The notes under the pieces: generated by a model | Told to the model about the DNA's origin: nothing | Database searches by the model: none | Seen by the model: the letters and a program-made list of their open reading frames with translations, nothing else | Origin: a bacterium | Lineage (GTDB): Bacteria; Ratteibacteria; UBA8468 | Length of the DNA: 5,324 nucleotides | Assembly (NCBI GenBank): GCA_030630065.1 | Contig: DAOVNU010000065.1 | Location: 1-5,324 of the forward strand | Direction of reading: 5' to 3' | In this document: positions 1 through 3,986 of the stretch, piece by piece | How the letters are laid out: each line of letters begins with the position of its first letter | How positions within the stretch are numbered: position 1 is the first letter of the stretch | Made by a program: the position numbers and the translations under genes

Positions 1-24
1 CGTCTGCCATTCCGCCACATCCGC
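1..24 (-). tRNA. tRNA-Leu, 5' part only (runs off the left edge)
   Basis: Read on the minus strand, this is the 5' end of a leucine tRNA. The acceptor strand GCGGATG is followed by T8, and then by the GGCGGAAT-GGCAGACG D-arm that is characteristic of bacterial tRNA-Leu. The anticodon, the long variable arm and the 3' half lie outside the window, so the isoacceptor cannot be named. It is the last visible gene of the tRNA cluster, 47 bp downstream of tRNA-Lys. No terminator is visible because the cluster continues past the edge. Confidence 0.8.
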
Positions 25-71
25 GCAATTATTACTTCATCTTATCGGCAATCTTCTCTTCACCTCCCCAG

Positions 72-144
72 TACGCCCTGCGGGAATCGAACCTGCAACC
101 TTGACATTAAGAGTGTCCTGCTCTACCGATTGAGCTAAGGGCGC
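72..144 (-). tRNA. tRNA-Lys (anticodon CTT)
   Basis: This folds as a 73-nt cloverleaf. The acceptor GCGCCCT pairs with AGGGCGT (a G-U at 1-72), the D-arm is GCTC/GAGC, and the anticodon loop is CTCTTAA, giving CTT with the normal T33. The T-loop is TTCGATT and the discriminator base is A73. Two stem pairs are imperfect: G27 opposite A43 at the top of the anticodon stem, and A51 opposite C63 in the T-stem (GCAGG/CCCGC). CCA is not encoded. The mismatches do not destroy the fold, but they are unusual together in one tRNA. Confidence 0.93.
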
Positions 145-157
145 AATTTCTTGATAA

Positions 158-234
158 TGGCACGCCTGGGGCGATTCGAACGCCCGACCGACGGATTAGA
201 GGTCCGTTGCTCTATCCAGCTGAGCTACAGGCGC
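158..234 (-). tRNA. tRNA-Arg (anticodon TCT), CCA encoded
   Basis: The cloverleaf is well paired throughout. The acceptor GCGCCTG pairs with CAGGCGT, the D-arm is GCTC/GAGC, the anticodon stem ACGGA/TCCGT is perfect, and the T-stem GGGCG/CGCCC is perfect with loop TTCGAAT. The discriminator is G73, followed by an encoded CCA (158-160), unlike the His and Lys neighbours. The seven-base anticodon loop is CCTCTAA, so the anticodon is TCT (AGA/AGG codons). Position 33, however, is C instead of the nearly universal U. Identity as Arg is supported by the overall similarity to bacterial tRNA-Arg(UCU). Confidence 0.94.
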
Positions 235-271
235 ATAAAAACAGTCAAAAAGACATAAATTCCCAAAGCAG

Positions 272-346
272 GGTGAGTGACCGGATTCGAACCGGCGACA
301 ACTGGAACCACAATCCAGCGCTCTAACCAACTGAGCTACACTCACC
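272..346 (-). tRNA. tRNA-His (anticodon GTG)
   Basis: This 75-nt cloverleaf has the histidine hallmark of an extra 5' G (G-1, at 346) opposite C73 (at 272). The acceptor GTGAGTG pairs with CACTCAC, the anticodon stem is CTGGA/TCCAG with loop TTGTGGT (anticodon GTG), and the T-arm is GCCGG-TTCGAAT-CCGGT with one G-U pair. CCA is not encoded; the genomic sequence after C73 is C then T. It is the first gene of the cluster, about 30 bp downstream of the -10 box. A 17-bp stretch of this gene (312-328) recurs at 1542-1558. Confidence 0.96.
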
Positions 347-375
347 ATTTTATTAAAACTACATTATTTTCTTTT

Positions 376-404
376 ATTATACCTTACTACCGACCGATTA
401 TCAA
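376..404 (-). promoter_or_regulatory. Sigma-70-type promoter of the tRNA cluster
   Basis: On the minus strand the -35 box TTGATA (399-404, one mismatch to TTGACA) is followed by exactly 17 bp and a perfect -10 box TATAAT (376-381). Initiation would fall near 369, about 20 nt before tRNA-His. The -35 box includes the TGA stop codon (401-403) of the methyltransferase gene, so the two genes are packed with no spacer. This fits a strong housekeeping promoter for stable RNA. Confidence 0.88.
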
Positions 405-949
405 ACTTTCGAAAAGTTAAAAACTTTACTTTCCGTAAGGCAACTATCGTGAAGTAATGTGGCATGGAATTTTCTTGCAAAAGAAAACCGGGCATTTTCC
501 ACTTCTTTTTTTATATCTCCCGGTATCGCGTGTTTAGGATAGATAGAAACAATTCCGTCCTGCCTTAAAATTCGTTGGACCTCATTGAGCAACTCCTTTC
601 TTTTCTCTAACTCCGGGAAATAACTATTATGGATAACATCGTAAAGTAAGACCACATTCAGGGACTCATCCTCCAGCCCGATTTTTGCTTCTCCCGAGGT
701 CTTTATTATCTCAATATTTTTCAACCCGTATCTTTTTGCCCTGCCAAGCAAGAACTTCAGGGATTTCTCATCATTATCCAGAGCATATATTTTACCTTTT
801 CCCCCAACTACTTTTGCCGCAGGAATGGTATAATCACCAATTCCACACCCAAAATCCAGGACCTTCTGCCCTTTTTTCAGACCTATCTTATGCAAAAACT
901 TCTCGCCCAATTCTTCTAACCACTCCTTTGTTTCCTTGTTTTCTTCCAT
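401..949 (-). CDS. Class I SAM-dependent methyltransferase (Methyltransf_11/UbiE-like)
   Basis: A 182-residue soluble protein with a Rossmann-like methyltransferase core. Seen in the sequence: motif I VLDFGCGIGDY at residues 30-40 (the glycine-rich SAM loop), an acidic residue ending strand 2 in YALDND (55-60, binding the SAM ribose), a motif IV region LNVVLLYDVIHN (97-108), and a post-core strand after LRQDGIVSIY (128-137). Helix alpha1 includes EWLEELGEKF near the N-terminus. The length suits a minimal methyltransferase of the type 11/25 group, and UbiE/MenG is the nearest well-known relative in fold. The acceptor substrate cannot be deduced, and no tRNA- or rRNA-binding domain is visible. 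The ATG at 947-949 has no convincing Shine-Dalgarno sequence. The stop overlaps the tRNA promoter. It is divergent from the membrane-protein gene at 1068, with 118 bp between them. Confidence 0.9.
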   Translation of the reverse strand: MEENKETKEWLEELGEKFLHKIGLKKGQKVLDFGCGIGDYTIPAAKVVGGKGKIYALDNDEKSLKFLLGRAKRYGLKNIEIIKTSGEAKIGLEDESLNVVLLYDVIHNSYFPELEKRKELLNEVQRILRQDGIVSIYPKHAIPGDIKKEVENARFSFARKFHATLLHDSCLTESKVFNFSKV

Positions 950-955
950 ATAAAT

Positions 956-985
956 ATTTTAACATCAAAGGTTCTCTTTATCCAA
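956..985 (-). promoter_or_regulatory. Possible weak promoter for the methyltransferase gene
   Basis: Minus-strand TTGGAT (980-985) lies 18 bp from TAAAAT (956-961). If used, transcription would begin at or very near the ATG at 949. That would give a leaderless or near-leaderless message, consistent with the absence of a Shine-Dalgarno sequence. Both boxes deviate from consensus in an AT-rich spacer, so this is only a candidate. Confidence 0.25.
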
Positions 986-1010
986 TTCTTTTAAAAAAAT
1001 CCGAAAGGAT

Positions 1011-1039
1011 TTGAAAATAGTTCCAGGATAGTATACAAT
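1011..1039 (+). promoter_or_regulatory. Promoter of the plus-strand membrane-protein gene
   Basis: TTGAAA (1011-1016) and TACAAT (1034-1039) are each one base from the sigma-70 consensus and are separated by 17 bp. The expected start site is near 1046, leaving a leader of about 20 nt. That leader carries the AAAGGAGG ribosome binding site (1056-1063), 4 nt before the ATG. The register and spacing fit the downstream gene well. Confidence 0.65.
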
Positions 1040-1067
1040 GGGAAGTAATTAACTGAAAGGAGGTATT

Positions 1068-1523
1068 ATGGCTAAGAGAATTGTATTGGGATTTGGCATT
1101 GCTTTTGTTTTCTCTGCTTTTGTGCATTATGCTATCTGCACAATTTGGAAACAACCCAAATGGAAAGATTACCGAATTGAAAACTATTATGAAAAACAGC
1201 AACGCGCCTCTTTAGCAGAGAAAAAGCTATTAGAAGCACAAAAAACAACTCTGGAGGAACAACGAAGGAAAGATATGGACGGTTGGAGAACTAAGTATTT
1301 CTACTTTGGTTTGCCTGTGGGTATTATCGCGATTTTAATCGGCTCATTGATAAATGCTCCAGCGATTGGAACCGGTCTGCTGGCAGGAGGTATTATAGTT
1401 TTAATGTCCTCCTATGGTCGGTATTGGCAGGTAATGGCAGATTTAGCAAAATTGATTTCTCTGGGGATTGTCTTTGCTCTTTTGCTCTGGATAGGTTATA
1501 AGAAAATTGAAAAGAAGGTTTAA
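1068..1523 (+). CDS. Hypothetical membrane protein, four predicted helices with a charged coiled-coil segment
   Basis: I do not recognise a family for this 151-residue protein. The start is well supported by AAAGGAGG just upstream of the ATG. Layout: a first hydrophobic helix at about 5-27; a charged, Glu/Lys/Gln-rich segment at about 38-74 likely to be helical or coiled-coil; then three closely spaced hydrophobic stretches at about 77-95, 98-117 and 127-145; and a short basic C-terminal tail (KKIEKK). The first helix has positively charged residues at both ends, so topology is uncertain. It is the only plus-strand gene in the window, with its own promoter, and its 3' end faces the minus-strand operon. 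Its expression therefore looks independent of its neighbours. No catalytic motif is visible and function is unknown. Confidence 0.82.
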   Translation: MAKRIVLGFGIAFVFSAFVHYAICTIWKQPKWKDYRIENYYEKQQRASLAEKKLLEAQKTTLEEQRRKDMDGWRTKYFYFGLPVGIIAILIGSLINAPAIGTGLLAGGIIVLMSSYGRYWQVMADLAKLISLGIVFALLLWIGYKKIEKKV

Positions 1524-1528
1524 ATTCT

Positions 1529-1567
1529 GCAAAAGAGTTGAAATCCAGCGCTCTAACCCTCTTTCGC
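1529..1567 (-). repeat. Inverted repeat enclosing a 17-bp copy of tRNA-His sequence
   Basis: On the minus strand GCGAAAGAG (1559-1567) can pair with CTCTTTTGC (1529-1537) in a 9-bp stem containing one G-U. The 21-nt loop (1538-1558) ends with 17 bases identical to tRNA-His, with 1542-1558 equal to 312-328. That block covers the end of the D-loop, the 3' D-stem strand and the 5' half of the anticodon stem-loop. The rest of the cloverleaf is missing, so this is not a tRNA gene. No run of T follows either orientation, so it is a poor terminator by itself. It may be the relic of a decayed tRNA. Confidence 0.55.
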
Positions 1568-1582
1568 AAAGTTTCATCAAAT

Positions 1583-1612
1583 AAAAAAGGCTACCGCATA
1601 AATAGGGTAGCC
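1583..1612 (-). terminator. Rho-independent terminator at the end of the minus-strand operon
   Basis: Minus-strand GGCTACC (1606-1612) pairs perfectly with GGTAGCC (1589-1595) around a 10-nt loop and is followed by TTTTTT (1583-1588) then ATTT. This is a textbook intrinsic terminator for transcription arriving from 1651. In the plus direction the same stem is followed only by CTTTAT, so termination of the gene ending at 1523 would be weaker, though some bidirectional use is plausible. It sits between convergent genes, where such a structure is expected. Confidence 0.85.
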
Positions 1613-1650
1613 CTTTATGACGCCTTAGGTTATTCTATTGCTTGAGTTTT

Positions 1651-1830
1651 TTACTTTTCTATCTTTTTGCCTTTTCCCTTTGCTGATAAGGATATTCCAA
1701 CGCCCACGGCAATAAGCATAATTGCCACACCAAGAAGAGGACGGATAGAGCGAAAACTGAGAAGTAAACTCTCAGGAATAAAAGCAAGCACTCCACCTAA
1801 CACTATTATCACTATCATCCAAATAAACAT
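1651..1830 (-). CDS. Small two-helix membrane protein, unknown function (59 aa)
   Basis: I choose the ATG at 1828-1830 because AGGAGG (1835-1840) lies 4 nt upstream. A longer reading frame to 1878 would begin before this ribosome binding site and across its likely promoter. The 59-residue product has two hydrophobic helices, about 1-19 (starting MFIWMIVIIVLGG) and about 28-49 (RPLLGVAIMLIAVGVGISL). They are joined by a short loop with a Pro and an Arg, and followed by a lysine-rich tail (KGKGKKIEK). Both termini are probably cytoplasmic by the positive-inside rule. I recognise no family. It is the last gene before the terminator and follows the SUMF1-like gene by 56 bp. Read-through from that operon and its own promoter could both feed it. 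Confidence 0.7.
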   Translation of the reverse strand: MFIWMIVIIVLGGVLAFIPESLLLSFRSIRPLLGVAIMLIAVGVGISLSAKGKGKKIEK

Positions 1831-1849
1831 TTTTCCTCCTTTAAAAGAA

Positions 1850-1878
1850 AGGATAACATAAATCAAAAAGAAAGTCAA
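1850..1878 (-). promoter_or_regulatory. Possible promoter of the small membrane-protein gene
   Basis: In the 56-bp gap after the SUMF1-like gene, minus-strand TTGACT (1873-1878, one mismatch) is spaced 17 bp from TATCCT (1850-1855, two mismatches). A start near 1843 would place the ribosome binding site almost at the 5' end of the message. The -35 is good and the -10 mediocre. Confidence 0.4.
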
Positions 1879-1886
1879 GTTTAGGT

Positions 1887-2690
1887 TTACGGACTCTTGG
1901 CGCAGCGGAAACCGAAATTGTTGCTTCTGAAGTCAGGGTTAAGCCCACCGCGATTGGCAGAACGGCAGTACCAGAAACGACTTTTGCAGCTGCCACCACG
2001 GTAGACCCGCTCGTTACCTGAATCCGGTCCTTTGGGGTCTATCTGCAAACCGGGAGGATAATCCCCCTGATAATAGTCGGAACAATATTCCCAGACATTG
2101 CCGGCGGTGTCGTGGAGACCCCAGGGATTGGGTTCTTTCCCTCCCACGGGATGAGTCCTTCTTTCTGAGTTTTTATTGCACCAGGCATATTTTTCTATTT
2201 GCGCATAATCAAGGTCATCTCCCCAGTAGAATCTGGTGGTTATCCCGGCTCTGGCGGCGTATTCCCATTCCGCTTCTGTGGGGAGTTTGAAACCTCCCCC
2301 GGGAATTTTTCCGTTGAGCCGAGCAATAAACTCCTGGCAATCATTATAGGAAACCTTCTCTACCGGGTTATTCGTTCCTCTGAAATGACTGGGATTGTCT
2401 CCCATAACCGCCTTCCATTGCTGCTGGGTTACCTCATATTTGCCGATATAGAAGGGGTTTGTTATTTTGGCAGGGTGCCGGGTTTCATCCGAACCCCGGC
2501 CTTTCTCCGTAGAGGGACTCCCCATCAGGAATTCTCCGGGGAGGATAAGAACCATCTCCATTTTTACCCCTCTACCTAAATCAATGACGATTGTGCTCGG
2601 TTTTTCCTGGGCATAGAGAAAATTCAGAAGGGAACAGCTCAGAATCCAGACAAGGATAAGGGATAGATGATTAAATTTCTTCCTTCCCAT
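1887..2690 (-). CDS. Exported SUMF1/FGE-sulfatase-domain protein (formylglycine-generating-enzyme-like)
   Basis: A 267-residue protein with a Sec signal peptide (basic MGRKK, hydrophobic core about 9-26, probable cleavage after LYA at 25-27), so it probably acts in the periplasm or outside the cell. Residues about 40-265 form a complete SUMF1/FGE-sulfatase (PF03781) domain. The marks are MVLILPGEFLMGS (46-58), KYEVTQQQW (84-92), LPTEAEWEYAARAG (136-149), GLHDTAGNVWEY (191-202), YRGGS (230-234) and the C-terminal NNFGFRC (257-263). True aerobic formylglycine-generating enzymes need two cysteines at +3 and +8 after the GGS. Here +3 is Ser237 and +8 is Cys242, with an extra Cys235 at +1. Classic sulfatase-activating chemistry is therefore unlikely. 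Many bacterial members of this domain family are non-FGE proteins with binding or unknown roles. The start overlaps the bactofilin gene by 20 bp, suggesting translational coupling. The gene looks richer in G+C than its neighbours. Confidence 0.93.
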   Translation of the reverse strand: MGRKKFNHLSLILVWILSCSLLNFLYAQEKPSTIVIDLGRGVKMEMVLILPGEFLMGSPSTEKGRGSDETRHPAKITNPFYIGKYEVTQQQWKAVMGDNPSHFRGTNNPVEKVSYNDCQEFIARLNGKIPGGGFKLPTEAEWEYAARAGITTRFYWGDDLDYAQIEKYAWCNKNSERRTHPVGGKEPNPWGLHDTAGNVWEYCSDYYQGDYPPGLQIDPKGPDSGNERVYRGGSCKSRFWYCRSANRGGLNPDFRSNNFGFRCAKSP

Positions 2691-3060
2691 CTATTTTTTG
2701 GCAGGTTCCTTCAAAGATTGCTCCCTCCTCAATTGAGATTCGGGAATATTTTAAGTCGCCTTTGACCTCAGCCGAAGAGTATATTTCAAGATTTTCTGAA
2801 GCGGTGACGTTACCGATAATCTTGCCTCCTACGATAACGGTTTTTGCAGTAATATCTCCTTCAACTACTCCATTCTCTCCAATAATGACTCCGTCCGCTC
2901 CGGAGATATTACCCTGAAGACGACCATCAATTCGTATCGCTCCCTCAAGAAGATTACCCTTAAGGTTCGTAGATGAGCCAATAATGGTATCTATCTTACC
3001 AATTTGATTATTATTTTTCCTTATTATTCCGGGAAAGAATTTTAGTTCCTTTAGTTTCAT
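2671..3060 (-). CDS. Bactofilin (polymer-forming cytoskeletal protein)
   Basis: A 129-residue protein with the bactofilin fold (PF04519, formerly DUF583). A right-handed beta-helix of short glycine-punctuated repeats covers about 24-122, seen as IIGSSTNLKGNL, IRIDGRLQGNI, VIIGENGVVEGDI, VIVGGKIIGNV and AEVKGDLKYSRI. Bactofilins polymerise without nucleotide into cytoplasmic filaments that localise cell-wall enzymes and affect cell shape. The N-terminal MKLKELKFFPGIIRK is basic and hydrophobic and could serve as the membrane-binding peptide known in other bactofilins (inference). The gene begins 50 bp inside the M23 peptidase gene in another frame and has only a weak Shine-Dalgarno sequence, so coupling to the upstream gene is likely. 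The length is typical. A later start is unlikely because no ATG, GTG or TTG follows in frame before the domain begins. Confidence 0.95.
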   Translation of the reverse strand: MKLKELKFFPGIIRKNNNQIGKIDTIIGSSTNLKGNLLEGAIRIDGRLQGNISGADGVIIGENGVVEGDITAKTVIVGGKIIGNVTASENLEIYSSAEVKGDLKYSRISIEEGAIFEGTCQKIDGKEEI

Positions 3061-3943
3061 TGTTATCTCTCATCTTCAGACACAAATAGTGCCAGGGATT
3101 TACCGGCCTGTTTTTTATCCTGACTTCATAATGCAGGTGACTACCGGTGGACATACCGGAATTACCCATTAAAGCAATGATTTGGCCGCGTTTGACGCGT
3201 TCGCCCTTCTTCACCAGAATTTTCTGGCAATGCCCGAACTTCGTGGAAATCTTCCCGTGGCTAACTGCTAAATAATGACCAAGGCCTCTTTTTTTCCATC
3301 CTATTTGCACAACCACACCGTCTGCGGGCGCTTTAATCGGAGTGCCAAGAGCATTAGCGATATCAATCCCCTTATGGAATTCCCTACGATGGGAAAAGGG
3401 GCCAAGGCGGTAACCATAGGGAGAAGTGATTCTTCCTTCTGTGGGCCAGATTAAAGGGGTTCTCTGGATGGTTGTAAGGTCTTCCTCGCGCTTCTTTACC
3501 TCGGTTTTCAGAGAGTTAAGGTTTTGTTCGAATTCCTCTTCAGTCAAAGGAAAGAATGCTCCTGAACTGGCCCCTCCCTTTCCTTTATATTTAGTGACTT
3601 TCTTTTTTGGTTTTAACTTTAATAAAGAGAGAACCTCGCCTTGCATCATCTTTAAGTCGTCAGCCAGTCCTCGTGCTTTAATCAGACCCTCGGCAAAATA
3701 TTCATTCTCTTTTTGCAGGTTCTCGTTAATTTTTTTCGTCTGGAGATAATCTACGTGCCGGGTGAGAACAAAGACGGTTAGTCCCCCAACACCCAATAAA
3801 ATCAGACCTAAAAGAGTTACTGAGAAAAGGGAAATGGTTACTCTTAACGGACGACTGGTGTGGTGAGGAACAATCATCAAGGTGATTTGTCTTCTCAGGT
3901 TTCCGGATAAACCCCGCTGCTTCATAACCAAGAATGATAACAT
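3011..3943 (-). CDS. Membrane-anchored M23 metallopeptidase (LytM/peptidoglycan endopeptidase)
   Basis: A 310-residue bitopic protein. Residues 1-33 form a basic cytoplasmic tail, including RRQITLMIVPHH, a motif often seen in M23 proteins of this layout. A single helix spans about 34-61. Coiled-coil-like segments lie at about 64-110 and 134-160, and the M23 domain at about 167-286. Zinc-site residues are present: H190 and D194 (HKGID), H238 (FGHCQ), and H269/H271 (HLHYE). The enzyme should therefore be active, cleaving peptidoglycan cross-links in the periplasm. The short tail 287-310 is encoded in the region shared with the bactofilin gene. Adjacent M23-bactofilin pairs are known (the LmdC-BacA type), where the cytoplasmic tail binds the bactofilin; the same is inferred here. 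The ATG at 3941-3943 has only an A-rich leader and no strong Shine-Dalgarno sequence; Met7 is an alternative start. Confidence 0.94.
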   Translation of the reverse strand: MLSFLVMKQRGLSGNLRRQITLMIVPHHTSRPLRVTISLFSVTLLGLILLGVGGLTVFVLTRHVDYLQTKKINENLQKENEYFAEGLIKARGLADDLKMMQGEVLSLLKLKPKKKVTKYKGKGGASSGAFFPLTEEEFEQNLNSLKTEVKKREEDLTTIQRTPLIWPTEGRITSPYGYRLGPFSHRREFHKGIDIANALGTPIKAPADGVVVQIGWKKRGLGHYLAVSHGKISTKFGHCQKILVKKGERVKRGQIIALMGNSGMSTGSHLHYEVRIKNRPVNPWHYLCLKMRDNNETKGTKILSRNNKEK

Positions 3944-3986
3944 CTTTTTTTCTTTAAGTCAAATTTTGTCAAATCCCCGCCAGGGC

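Noticed and set aside
997..1012. AAATCC-GAAA-GGATTT hairpin followed on the minus strand by a T run, as a terminator
   Set aside because: The stem is only six mostly AT pairs, and no minus-strand gene lies upstream that would need a terminator; it sits in the divergent promoter region and overlaps the plus-strand -35 box.
978..1202. Minus-strand 74-codon frame opposite the plus-strand membrane-protein gene
   Set aside because: It lies antisense to a gene with a good promoter and ribosome binding site, has no ribosome binding site of its own and resembles no known protein.
1385..1411. Internal AGGAGG with an in-frame ATG in the plus-strand gene as a second start
   Set aside because: The spacing is 13 nt, too long for efficient initiation, and the AGGAGG is explained by Gly-Gly codons inside a membrane helix.
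312..1558. Direct 17-bp repeats at 312-328 and 1542-1558 as attL/attR of a small integrated element
   Set aside because: The repeated piece is internal to the tRNA (D-arm and anticodon 5' half), does not reach either gene end, and the enclosed 1.2 kb has no integrase, excisionase or replication gene.
1651..1878. Longer 75-residue version of the small two-helix protein
   Set aside because: The extra 16 residues are encoded across the AGGAGG and the likely promoter, and the upstream ATG has no ribosome binding site; the ATG at 1828-1830 is better.
2199..2579. Plus-strand 126-codon frame inside the SUMF1-domain gene
   Set aside because: The opposite strand encodes an unmistakable conserved domain; this is a shadow frame in G+C-richer DNA.
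1887..2690. Calling the SUMF1-domain protein a sulfatase-modifying enzyme
   Set aside because: The first of the two catalytic cysteines is replaced by Ser and no sulfatase gene is nearby, so only the domain family can be stated.
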